The notes beneath the pieces are model-generated. The model made no database searches and was not told where the DNA came from. It worked only from the letters and a program-made list of their open reading frames with translations. A stretch of DNA of 64,000 nucleotides from Elysia crispata (Eukaryota > Mollusca > Gastropoda > Plakobranchidae), in NCBI GenBank assembly GCA_033675545.1, contig JAWDGP010004872.1, forward strand, positions 1-64,000. The letters are read 5' to 3'. This document shows, in pieces, positions 39,126 through 50,489 of this stretch; positions within the stretch are counted from its first letter, which is position 1; every line of letters starts with the position of its first letter. Made by a program: the position numbers and the translations under genes.

Positions 39126-39853
39126 TTAACTCATTGGAGACCAGGGTCTGAGAAATTGGCTAATCGTTAAAAGACGAGCGATTTTGGGCAATTTAAAAAA
39201 ATTCACCACGCCTCTAAAAATACTTATATTTTCACCATATTATTTGAAAACAAATTTGAACTCATGCATGATAGAATTAAAAAAAACAAACAATAACACA
39301 AATGAATACTTTTTTTTAAAATGAATTTTCAAAAATGTTATGTTTTTTGTTTTACGAAAATTTTTAGAAGCATGACATAATGTAGAAAAGTGTCAAATCA
39401 ATGAAAATCCACTCAGATCTTGAGTCCAATCAGCAGACAAGTCAGTAACGGCAACATCAATATCAGAATTTGAACAGTTGTCCTTATGTTCACTTTCATC
39501 TGATGAATCCTCTACATCACTACCCACAGTACATATAATTGATTCCTTAGATCTAGTTCCTGAAGTAGAAGCCACAGAAGACATTTTAGCAACTTTACTA
39601 GCCTTCCCTTTACCTTTGCTAACTGCACATTGCAGATTGCTTCACACCCTTTCCCACTGCTGGTCTAGATCTAGATCTGGGTCCTTCATTATCATCACTA
39701 TCAGAGTCAACATCTGCTCTCCCAGGCTTGTACTGGGGATCATTTGGGTCTGACAGCTCACTGTAATCACTATCTTCATTTTCTAGATCTTAATCTTGAC
39801 TGAAATTCTCAAATAGATTGACTCGATCATTTTATGTGTCTTCTGCCATTTTC
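39126..39853 (-). mobile_element. piggyBac-like remnant: acidic N-terminal region
   Basis: On the minus strand an ATG at 39853 opens MAEDT, a stop, NDRVNLFENFSQD, a stop, then DYSELSDPNDPQYKPGRAD and a Ser/Asp-rich stretch. A second frame continues KGKGKASKVAKMSSVASTSG, IICTVGSDVEDSSDESEH and DLSADWTQDLSGFSLI. Acidic, Ser-rich N-termini followed by a W..F motif occur in piggyBac transposases. At 39126 TTAACTCATTGGAGACC resembles a piggyBac end next to its TTAA target. The catalytic domain is absent, so this would be an internal deletion derivative. The matching other end was not found. Family is tentative. Confidence 0.35.
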
Positions 39854-41236
39854 AACGAATTGGCTGTTGTGATCAATAATTTGTCGACCTGGGTAGGGTA
39901 CCTTTGTGGTCTTGTAAAACAAAAACTTTGGCCTTCCCCAAAATGCATATCGCTATGAAACGGAAGTAATGGATAACAAACACTGACGACCAATGCCGAC
40001 ACTATCGGGTATGGTTCTAAAAAGAACCAAAAGTGAAGTTTGTCCGGACACACTATCGAGATTGGTCTATAAAAAGACAGTTCCGGATAATGTATTGGGA
40101 ACAATGTTCAGTGAATCAATATTGCAATGGCTTTTAAATTAATTACTGAATCCTAGTGGTGAACAACTTGCCCTTAGTGATCTAATTCATACTTTTTTTA
40201 TCCTTTACAATTCCTATTCCAAATTTAAAGTGAGAAGAAACACTGCTAATTCCTATTCAAAAAAGTGAGAAGAAACACTGCTTCTAGGTCCTTTTATGTC
40301 TTGTCGCAGCATCTTACTCTATTTTTGTCGCTGCAAAATATGCTTGAGGTTGAATTTGTCTTTGATGTAAATTGGCTTTTTTTTTTTTTCTGTGCTAAAT
40401 GCAAATTCTCTCACAGGGTTTTAATTTTTCTATTTCCCTCTTTTTATTTTGTAGCAGCCCTTCTTTTGCTAGTCCTCGGAAAGCCATATTGACGAGCTTT
40501 AGATGACCAGTCTAAATGTTAGCTCTCAAGGCGATGGCACCAGAAAAGTGCACAAATGTAGGATTTGCCCAATGCTCCTGGTGTGAGTGTACACCCCATC
40601 CTAACAATGCCTGAAGGTGTGATGAAGCAGTAAAGAGGGCAAAATGGAGAAGATGGTCGGCACTAAGACGCATAGTCGCTTGACTACTTTTTTAACCAAG
40701 AGGTTTCCTGGAACAATTTGGTCATCATGAGCTTATCGGGGGAAAGTTTAATTGATTGATTGAATAATGTAATTTTCCAAACCAAGATGTGACTGCAGCG
40801 CTTCCATCTGATTAGCCAAGTCTCCATTGAGTTCCTAAGAAATTGTTCTGTTCTCAAAATCATATTATGCTTCACAAAGGGATATCAGAATATCACAATA
40901 TTTTCTTGTGCCCCTGATAAGTTTTTTATTCTTTCATTAAATTATAGCTATTATACATGTTTATTATTTTGACTTTTTTTTGTCAGGTCTGAGATGGTCC
41001 TGCATACCACACCCATCATATAGATAAGCCACTGCTGACCTCTTGGTTCCTGTTAAACTCAGTTTATAAATGTATAGGTTTTTTTTCTTCTTTTGTGTGT
41101 GCAAAAGTTATTCAAATTTATTGATTTCGTATTACATTCCTAGTAATTTTAGATAACATAAAATTTTGATGAGTTTATCTCGTGCTAGAATTGTTGGGAT
41201 CACTAATTTTATAGAACTCATTTTTTTTCTGTGCAG
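39854..41236. other. Spacer or intron, nothing secure
   Basis: A more GC-balanced island at 40500-40680 (GGCGATGGCACCAG, GAGGGCAAAATGGAGAAGAT) may be an unidentified dispersed repeat. The rest is AT-rich. Confidence 0.45.
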
Positions 41237-41316
41237 GAACTGGGCAATCAAAGAACATGCTTGACAGTGTGGAGGCTTTCAAAAACATATTAACGACAGG
41301 ACCTGTCTCCGAGAAG
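41237..41316 (+). CDS. Exon a of the unrecognised gene
   Basis: A strong acceptor (TTTTTTTTCTGTGCAG) precedes 80 bp and a GTAATT donor follows. It enters in phase 1 (two bases complete a codon), encodes TGQSKNMLDSVEAFKNILTT plus GPVSEK and leaves in phase 0. Confidence 0.72.
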
Positions 41317-42392
41317 GTAATTGTGGGTAAAGTGTATGTGGCCAATTCAAAGTAGCCTACACTCACTACATTTTTCACTGTTTGAAATTTCAGATCAACT
41401 CTCATCTGTTGTGATGAGGACACCTTATCCTTTTTTTTTATTTTCTTCATTAAATATTTTCCTACCAGATAAAATTGGTGAAAACACATTTCTATGAAAA
41501 ACATGCAACAGATTCCTTACTGTGCAGTAAACCATGTATGTTGTACCACATAATTTTATTATTGTATGTATTATGGATGAACACTTTAAGTCCTGGTGGA
41601 AATTCAATATGAATATAAAAAATCTATGTAATTAAGAATCTTGTCCGAGGCTAGTTGTTTATCTCCAATTTGCCTCCCCCCCAATATGCTTGAATTGTGT
41701 TAATTCTTTGTACCTCAAAATATTTTACGCTGATTGAGATAAATTTTACTCAAACAATTGGCACAGATCCTTTATTAAAACGTTGATCGTTTCGTTCCTG
41801 GAATTTAAGTAAATAGTTTAAACAATTCAAAAACTGCCATGATTTGTTCCTTGACCAAATTCTAACACTGTTTAGAATATGTACTTAAAATAGCAGCAAG
41901 TAACAGCAACAGTGCAGCAAGAAACAACAATGAGAAAAACTACCCATAGAATCATAATGTTAATGGTTTTGTCACTGTGATTATGGTCTTAAAATAAAGA
42001 CACGCTTAATGCTTTGAGGTACACTACCAAAAGATTACGCCAAACCGTAAATATGCACTAAAGATTATCCTGTGAAAGCTGCAAAATTTGAAAGATCGGT
42101 TATTTATGTTTTGCTCATAGACTAGCTGTACTTGGAAAAATATTTTTTCAAAAATTGTGAAGAAAAAAGTTATTTTTGACTTCTGGAATCATGCTTCTTT
42201 AAGACATACATAATTTATCTAGATCTACTCTTTGAAATAAAAATAACAATAATGAGTGCTAGATGTTAATGGTGAACACTTCTCTTGTCAGTAGGTGCTA
42301 TCAGATTTAACAGAGTTTATCACATGTAAGATTAATAAACATTTGAAGAGGCTGGTAATTTTAGTAATATTGCTCATACTATTAGTGTTTGA

Positions 42393-42461
<69 letters not shown>

Positions 42462-45400
42462 CATCATCATTATTGTCTTTTATTTCTTTTTACGTTTTCG
42501 TCTTTTGTTTTTATGGGAACTCAATTCACTTCATTAAAAGTTGTATAAAAACTTCATACCTCTTATTCTCAGTGGACATTTATTTCCTTGTGAACTGAGC
42601 AGCCATCAACCAAAAATAATAATGTACTGCTACTTCTTCTTAAATGGGGAAAAAAAATGACCATTTTCGGTTGTGTAATAACAAATTGGTAATGATAGCC
42701 TGGAATTTATGGTGCTTTCTGTGTTTTTCTTGTGCCATGGCAGTGAATTTGGCTGTCTGACGGAATATGAGAAAAAAAGTATATACTTGAGGTGGGCCAT
42801 GGGTTTCAGAATTATCTCTTATCTCATTTCTTTGAAACTAAAGAACTTCACAAATGTCATGTCATACCTTCATCTCTACAGCCACGTGATAAAACACCTT
42901 CCTTATCCAATCAATAGTGTACTCGCGCATTCAACTTAACCAGCTATTGACCTCTATGTGATGCAGGGGTAGCCGTCTACGAAATATTAGTACTGAGACG
43001 TTGGGGCCAATGACTACAAATTTGTTCATGCCATTAAGGATACCAAGAAACTAATCTTTTACTGACATAGGAGCAGTGGGCAAGGTAAACTTGTTACAAA
43101 TGTCATTTTGTTTTTTCACTTTCTTGCCCACTGATATTTTAGTTTTAAAAAAGCTGTATTATGAATATTTTTTAAGCAGTATAATATTTACAACAACAAA
43201 AAATACTGAATAGGTTTTTTCTAGGGTCCGCTTTGTCAACATAAAATGACCCTATGGCCTGGATAGGCTAAATCTTAAAGTTATAGGTGCATTGTTGAAT
43301 GTAATTCAAAATCATCACATTAAAAAAAAATTGTTTACTACAGTAGAAATTTATGTTTGCGATAGGAAGTAACTAACTACCTTAATTAGTTTTATATTCA
43401 ATATAATTTCTTTTGTCTACAAACTCTTTTATTTAGAATAATTAAAAGTCATTATAAATTCAATCATGCTCCGTAAATATGTTTCTTTCCTCTCTTTCTG
43501 AAACTACACATGTGAAATAAGTCTAATTTGTGAATTGACGCATTGTATTGTTGAATATCCAATCTTCAGCCTTTTTTTTTTTAACTGCATGCAAATAGAG
43601 AGGAACAAAGTAAAAACCCTTTCTCTTATTCAAGACCAAAATTAAAATGTAGGCGAGGCATGAAATTGATGAATCATCTATTTAGCCTTTTGTGAATAAT
43701 TTAAACCATTCAAAAGCATTGGTATTTTATCAATGCTCAAAAGTGCGCAAATTCAAGTCACAAAAATAAACTAATATCCTAAATGTGGAGAGAAAAAAAA
43801 TTTAATAAGGGTACTGAAGTAATAATGTTTCTGTAATGCTTTTGATAGCTGCAATAATGGCTTTAATGTTTAATTACTCCATAATCATATTGTGGAGTAA
43901 TTACTCCACAATTATATTGTGGAGTATTATTATTGTCATTCCCGCATTGCTTACATTGTAAGGAGTGTTGTATGCAATTTAAGTGAGAGATAATATTGAA
44001 AAGACTCACTCGCATTAAAATACTCCAGATCAATATCTAAATTCTGTAAAATTTTTGTATCTTAACAAGTTGAGATGGTTGACTGAAAATGGAAACCTAT
44101 GACAATTTTGAGTTTAATTTTTAATTATTAAAAAAAAATATGAGTCATTATCATGACTCTCACCGAAGATGTTGCTTTGCATATAATTTCTCATACTTTG
44201 CTTTGACAAGACAGGTGAAATGCAATATTGTTTTGTTTACCTGAAAGCAATGATGATCAGCAGCAAAATTAAAATAAAACAACCAAAAACAATGATGATT
44301 ATCCATTTGAGTGTGACCATAACGCCTACAATTTGCTGACATGGTCGGTAATGAGGAAAAATGAATCTTTAACTTTTCATTGAAATTGCTTGTATCAATC
44401 ATTTGAGTTAGTTGAAAAAAGTAATTGGCAATGATAATAATCCAGATAAAATTCAATATATTAAGTTATGATCCTGATAAGCTGTTTAATGTGGAATGCT
44501 TTGGATTTCTTTTGACAACCAAAAATTGTTGCATTGGAATAATAATTATGTGGAAAAGATAATAGACTTGACCTGCAGATGAAAATTGACGTGCAGGATT
44601 TGCGTCATATTAGATCAAACTTTTTATTTCTTTAAAGTGCTTTCGCTTTATCATTTCTGATCACTCTTAAACACTCTGAAAACACCAGTCAAATAAGCAC
44701 TTGACAAATTTACTTTACATTTAAAGAAAATTTCTTATATTCTAGTTTAGTCTTCTTTTAGACATAAGTTGAAAGAGCATTTTTCCCAGCTTGCATTAAT
44801 TTCAGCACCGGTACTCTACTTCTTATTTCCAGAAGTTTTAGGTGACACCAGATGTAATGGTAATGAAATTTATCTCTAATTTTTCAAATTAAACTGACCT
44901 TGGTTTCGGAGAAAGAAACAAAAATCCGAGTCTTTTCAAGAGATTAATGTTTAAAGGTTCTGGATTATGTAATAATATTCGAAGCTACATGGACAGCATT
45001 AATGATTTTGTGTATTGATATAAATCATGTTTTCATTGAAGATTTTCATGAAGCAGCTTAAGTTTATAGCTCCCTGATACAGATTTGAGACTCGTTTAAT
45101 AATAATTATGATCTATTTTTTAAGAACGGGCACAATATTTAGAGAGAGGCAAATATTTGATCGGAGTGAATTAGTTTGCTTTGACAAGTTTTTTCAATAT
45201 TTATTTGGAGCACAGGCTGTTTTAGTAAAGCAAACTCTCGAATGTACTGGATCATGTGCCTCACCTCTAGGTTTTTTTTTAATTATCTGATTTATTCTTT
45301 TCTAACTCTGCTAAAAAAAATTTAAAAAAAAAGATGGTGCATACTTACATTGCAGACTGTTTGGCTTAAAATAAGACCAACTGGTGTAGAGCTTATCAGA

Positions 45401-47568
45401 CTAATTTTTAAATTGCACATTTTATATGAAGCGTGTTATGATTTTTTTTTTACCCATGCTGTGCATGTCATTGTTTCGGCACTGAAACTCGCCTGGCATT
45501 TAGGCTGGATGTGTCTATATGATATGAGCACAACATCGATAATATTAATTACTTAAAATTAGCTCTAGAGACCTTAATTATAACGCATTTCACATAAAAA
45601 GAAGAATCTGATTAAAGGTGAAAATTTGATGAATACTGTGAAACACAAATATCCAACAAAAAACTGGTATGATCATGACTAAAACGGGTATATGTATTTG
45701 TCACTTGGGATACCCAGAATAAAACTAGCATATACGTATTTCAGTAATATATCTCAACCATGTTAATAAATTGAAAAAAAAAATTATGTGAACAAGTAAC
45801 CGTGTGATGTTTGAAAACCTATGACCACAATTTACCTGTTGATTCAAAAATGAAAAAGATAGATATTTAATTGGGTGACCATTTTTTTTTCTAAACAAAT
45901 GGACCCACTTGGGTCATCCATAAAATTACAAATCGTTAAAATCTTCTCAGGTCTCCCAATACATATATGAAATAAGAATGTGATATATGTCACCCATGAG
46001 AAGTACAATACATAGAAAGTCATTAAAACGATAGCTTCTGTTATATGGGCATTACTTAAGGAGTTGTCATTACTATAAAAAAGTAAAAAAAAACAAAACA
46101 AATGTGAAGAAAACTGGCTTATCTAAATGTAACAATAGGATCAATCAATTCAAATATGTCCACTGTATATTCTTATGCACATGTATTAATGGGAGAGGCA
46201 GTTCCCAAAGTAGTGAGGCATCACATTTATATCCATTTTTTAACATTGTTTTTTATTGATACAGCTAAAAGAAGGAAGATGGTGCAAAGTAACCAGACTG
46301 AGGGCTCTGTCAGTGGAAGCTCTAAAGTAGCATATTATTTGGTAGCTATTGGAATCTGCACTGTGAACATTCAGCTGCCTAATGCCTGTAATGAGTTCCT
46401 TCTCACCTACAAGGAGCACCAGAAGGAACTGCTAAAAAAATTCAGCTCTACCCAGTTTTCAGCATACACAGCCACAGTTGAGGTAAGGATATCTGTAGAC
46501 AGATGTTATATGCTTTATACTGAAGGTAACTTCCAATTTAATTCTTGGGAGCAAAAGAATTCCAACTTGAGTATTCCACACAAAACATTCAATGTTAATT
46601 TCATCTGTATAATTATGCAAAGAAATTTGATATAATTCTTATAAATGTCAATCAATGAATGGCTCCTTGCTAAATTCAGAATAGGTCAACAAATCTAAAA
46701 TTGCCCTGCAGGAATGACTTTAGTGAAGAAGAACTTGTTTGGGATGATTATTCTTGGTATGTGTTATAAACCCTTACTTCTCTTCAATAACCATCTTTTA
46801 GATTCCAGTCTCCTTTTTCATAACTAAACAAATCTGTAAGTGTGTGCATTTCCCAAATTGCTCCAGTAACTTTTTGGGCTTTTGTAAGTAAGGTAAGATA
46901 AACTTAAATTATCCCAAATTCCAAATTGACATGCTTATTTACACGAAAGACCTGAATACAAACAGTAAAAATTCAGGTGAATGTGAAAGACCTTAAAGAA
47001 ATTTGATATTATAGAGAAAATGCATAATGTGTTTCTGTTTAGAGCTAGGATATTAAAGGAAGTACGTTTGGGGCAATGTTAAGATTTCCAATGAATGAAT
47101 AAATAGAGCGTAAAATAATGGCGTTATTTGTCTTTTTAAATCACATCTTAAAGCTTAAAGAGTATCATGAAATTAAAGTATAACATTATACATGTACACG
47201 AAATGTAAAAAAGATATTGCCCTTAGTTTTCTACAAGCCTAGTAGTGGTAAAAGGAGTTGTTTGCATCAAAACTGTCATGTATTGCTTTCTGATCAATCT
47301 TACTTATAACTGTCCTGAAAAATGAAGTGCAGGGTTTCTTCAGTTTAGAAATTATTCTACATTTCAAGTCAACCATTTCCTGTGAAGCTCAAATAAAACC
47401 AACCTATCTTAGTAATAGGCCTGTAAAAATGTAGTCTAAAGAAGTCTCTAAAAATTCTTCAGCTTGTAGATTAGATGGTAACAAATGTTTTGTTATTTTA
47501 TTCTCCAGGTAGTTCACTCTCTTAAGCTACTTACTCACATCCAGAGATTTTTATCCTGTTCTCTATGA
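41237..47568 (+). CDS. 3' part of an unrecognised host gene (four exons)
   Basis: Four plus-strand segments join in phase and end at a stop: 41237-41316, 45216-45270, 46265-46482 and 47509-47568. Together they encode the last 136 or so residues of a protein. Pieces in order are NMLDSVEAFKNILTTGPVSE, AVLVKQTLECTGSCASPLAK, KMVQSNQTEGSVSGSSKVAY, AYYLVAIGICTVNIQLPNAC, NEFLLTYKEHQKELLKKFSS, QFSAYTATVEVVHSLKLLTH and IQRFLSCSL, then TGA. A basic patch (AKRRK) precedes a Ser-rich linker and a helix-rich tail. I do not recognise the family. Upstream exons must lie before 41237. The gene is convergent with the PRDM8-type gene. Exons 1, 3 and 4 of this set have good splice borders; the second is weaker. 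Confidence 0.7.
42391..42474. repeat. (ATT)n microsatellite in intron
   Basis: About 24 ATT triplets followed by ATC triplets. The Ile-rich or Leu-rich open frames across it are artefacts. Confidence 0.96.
43869..43926. repeat. Interlocking palindromes (cruciform-prone)
   Basis: TACTCCACAAT, TAT, ATTGTGGAGTA (43902-43926) is a perfect hairpin with 11-bp arms. The preceding ATTACTCCATAAT, CAT, ATTGTGGAGTAAT forms a second with one mismatch. TTGTGGAGTAATTACTCC plus ACAA, which bridges them, is itself a perfect palindrome. The strand can therefore fold in alternative ways. It lies in the intron before exon b. Confidence 0.9.
45216..45270 (+). CDS. Exon b of the unrecognised gene (probable)
   Basis: This 55-bp segment lies between CACAG and GGTTTTT. 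It enters in phase 0 and leaves in phase 1, exactly what exons a and c require, and encodes AVLVKQTLECTGSCASPL. The donor is weak (TAG|GTTTTT), so this is a fit by phase and composition, not proof. Confidence 0.5.
46265..46482 (+). CDS. Exon c of the unrecognised gene
   Basis: Acceptor TTTATTGATACAG and an excellent donor GAG|GTAAGG bound 218 bp with codon-like composition. It enters in phase 1 and leaves in phase 0. It encodes the basic KRRK patch, the Ser-rich linker and most of the helical C-terminal region. Confidence 0.82.
47509..47568 (+). CDS. Last exon of the unrecognised gene
   Basis: Acceptor TTATTTTATTCTCCAG is followed in phase 0 by VVHSLKLLTHIQRFLSCSL and a TGA stop at 47566-47568. 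Confidence 0.78.
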   Translation, partial: VVHSLKLLTHIQRFLSCSL

Positions 47569-48160
47569 AGGATGATTTTGGAAGAGATGCTGCCAACCTA
47601 GTGCTGTGTGAAAAGAAAAGCTGAGTTGTTGCTCTGAAGTAAATCCGTAGTGGGAGTTTATGTCAAGGTCGACAAATTTCAGGATGCCAAAGACCATATT
47701 ATATCCTTAATTTTGCCAAAGACCATTTTTATATCTTTAAATTTGCCAAAGATCATATTATATCTTTAAATTTGCAAAAGACCATAATTATATATTTAAA
47801 TTTGCCATGCATTTTTTCTTAAACACATCTTGTGGTAGAAATGAATGCAGAGATATTCATGCAAGCCATAATTTGAGTCTTTTCCATTTGGTTTATTTAT
47901 TTGATTGGCATTATATATTATTATATATTCTGCCAAATTTCTCTGTCTACTATTTCAAAAACAAGCACATTTTTTTTCTAGTTAGGGTCTGTTCTTTAAC
48001 TTTGAATTTTTCTCATCAAACAAACTTACTAAGCTATGATCATAAGGTATTATAAATGCTCTGTAAGGTGTCAAAATGTTATCATTATAGTATCTTCAGT
48101 GTAAGCTGATTGTCATATGTGCTGAGAGAATTGTCAATAAATGTTTGTAAAAGATACCCA
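47569..48160 (+). terminator. 3' UTR and poly(A) signal
   Basis: AATAAA lies at 48137-48142, about 570 bp after the stop, followed by a GT-rich ATGTTTGT. This fits a 3' end near 48155-48160. The UTR contains the 30-bp repeat listed separately. Confidence 0.6.
47683..47806 (+). repeat. 30-bp tandem repeat in the 3' UTR
   Basis: GCCAAAG or GCAAAAG recurs at 47685, 47715, 47745 and 47774, with a partial unit at 47804; spacing is 29-30 bp. Units contain TTTGCCAAAGACCAT and TATATCTTTAAA. Confidence 0.93.
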
Positions 48161-48468
48161 CATTTATTTTAGTTATTTTTAATTTAGTTTAAATTCCAGG
48201 CAGGTTTCTCCATATCGTATCACCTTTTCGAGATAAAGCTCACATGTAAAATTAAAGTATATCTTGTGTAAAAATCAAATGCTACTACTCTTTTGCTGTA
48301 AAATGTACATAATTTGTCTAAAAACTACCCAGTTTCTGTTAGTTATATAGGCTGCTTGATTGAAAAGGGGTTTAAAGTAAAGTTCCTAAAGAATGAAGAG
48401 ATTTTTTTTTATATTTTGTATATTTTAATCAAGGAAAATGTATACACAAAGAAAAAAAAATATTTTAG

Positions 48469-48570
48469 TACAGTGGGACCTTGCTAATTGGGAAATGTCC
48501 ATGGGTTTCAAATTCTTTCCAACTACCTGCGTTTCCCAATTTATTAGGTCTCTTAGGATTCTGGTTTTTT
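48469..48570 (+). mobile_element. Possible pogo/Tigger-type terminal fragment
   Basis: TACAGTGGGACCTTGCTAAT at 48469 resembles the pogo/Tigger terminal pattern CAGTGG(A)ACCTCG.TAAT with its TA target. An inverted copy (TTTCCCAATTTATTAGG) lies only about 50 bp on. No opposite end or transposase is visible. Confidence 0.35.
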
Positions 48571-49322
48571 CCCCCAATGAGACTTGAGTAAGCATCATCT
48601 CAGGTGGAACTTGGGAATAAGGATAACTCTTGATTATTTCATAAAGTATCGGTATAGCCAGAGTTGTCATTTTCCCACAAAAGGGAATAAAGAAGAATTA
48701 ATTGTGATGAATGGGAGATAAACATTGGCAAGGACTAATCATTTCCCCTATCATTGTCTGTGCTTATGATTTCTCCTGTTCTTTACTGCTTTGGTGTTGA
48801 TGGTCATGTGCTTTCTCTTGTTAGTTGTGCTTGTTATGGTTGCGATGATACAAGTAATTGAAAGTAGAAGACTACAGTACAGTCCTAAAACAATTGATTA
48901 AAAAACTGTAGTGCAATGTAGATCTATAGAACTTAGAGGTCTAGGTTTTGCCTGTAATAAAGACCGAGACCAGAGTAACACCACAGTTAGGGAAGAAAGC
49001 AAGGTAGTCAAGAACTGGACTGGCGCTCAGTCACACTCAAAACCTATGGCCTTATTGTATAAAAATCTCTTAGGCTTACGTAGAACAAGGTGTATCTTAT
49101 GTATGGAAGGGATGGGGAGGGCTCGCGGGTGATAATACACATTAAAATCTGCGCTGCGCTCGTCTTGTTTATAGGCCTAGAAACCTACCTTCCTTCCCTC
49201 CTCACCCCAGCTGTTTTTTCTATCCTCAGTGGGGCTTGGTGTGCAGGAGTGGCACCGAATCTTCCATCTCCCGCTTGACGGCCCATCCTCGTCCCAAGAC
49301 AATAACCATGTTTTGCATATAT
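48571..49322. other. Intergenic, no gene recognised
   Basis: Between the convergent genes. A somewhat GC-richer stretch at 48900-49290 has open frames without known domains. Confidence 0.5.
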
Positions 49323-49480
49323 AGTTACGTATCGTAAGCACGAGTCATAACATAACCAACACGTGATTTACCTAGTGATGTGTGATAGGCACGTTTCACA
49401 GAGTTATGTATCATAAGCAAGAGGCATATGTAACAAACACGTGGTTTCCCTAGTGATGTGTGCAAATTGGCCTGCGTTGT
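49323..49480 (+). repeat. Diverged 79-bp tandem duplication with E-boxes
   Basis: AGTTACGTATCGTAAGCA at 49323 corresponds to AGTTATGTATCATAAGCA at 49402. Both copies contain ACACGTG followed by CTAGTGATGTGTG. Confidence 0.85.
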
Positions 49481-50489
49481 TTACATCGAAAGCTGCAAGT
49501 GAGCGTGAGGCATGGTCAGTCCGGTCAACTGTTGAAACCAGTGAAATCTGCTGCTGCTGATAAAACTGTCTCGGATCATGTGATTGTTATGTAATGTAAC
49601 TGTGTGAGCATGCAGTGGAAAAACACTCTAAACAGCGCGCTTGCACCTGTTCAAGACTAGTACTCAGTACCGGCAGCATTAAAGCATCATTGGCAGTAAC
49701 CCTTACATAACAGTTACGTTCTCGATGGGAGGGCTAGCATGTTTGCGAAAAGCGATTAAGTACCGCTGGATGGGAGGAGTTTATGCAAATAATGGCGAGT
49801 CTTAGTCTAAAAATATAACATCGTAGTCTACCTTAGGGCCAGTTAGCTTTTCCTGCGAAGCCTCAGAAGTGTTTGTAAATTTCCCTGTCCCTCCTTTCCC
49901 CTCTGCGACATCCCCTTCCCCTCAACAATTTTTGTTAGGGCGCTCACTGGACCACACACTGTGTATACCAGAGTGTATAATTATCCAGGTGATACTGATA
50001 CTAGGCCTGGATTACACTTAACCCTTGGCTACTAGAGGTAAATCCTAATCTACCTAGCTAGATACTGAGTGTTTCGGGACAAATGACCGTCAAGGCAAAA
50101 AAAGATACAAGGATGACCATTGAAAAAGTGAACTTTTTTACAAACCTCTACCCATAAACCATATAAAGTACACATATTTTGAAACCTTAGAAAATGCCCT
50201 CTCAATTAATATTAAACTTATGGAAAAAGAATAGATCAGAAAGAAAAATTAAATGGGTAAGGAGTTCAGAGCATGGGTGATGCGACCATTTTTTTTTTTT
50301 TTACAAATTTCCACTTCTAGTGCAAAATGCTGCAATTTCTACTCAAAATAGATCACAGATGTCATAAAGCAAGGAAAGAGATTTTATTCAACTTTTTAAT
50401 GCTGCCAATCGTTGTTAGATACATAAAATAGGAAAAAAATGGCTACATTAGAAATATATCTGAATCTTAAGAATGAGACAAGTAGGCAA
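49481..50489. other. Intergenic, no gene recognised
   Basis: Moderately GC-balanced to about 50,050, then AT-rich. No domain-bearing frame or RNA gene seen. Confidence 0.5.

Noticed and set aside
42288-42598. Poly-Ile or poly-Leu membrane protein
   Set aside because: It is the ATT microsatellite.
42709-42939. Plus-strand exon after TGCCATGGCAG
   Set aside because: The acceptor is good, but the only open frame needs a phase-2 partner, which exon a is not, and no domain is recognised.
43021-43095. 14-bp micro-exon (GACATAG..GGTAAAC)
   Set aside because: Too short, and the phase cannot be supported.
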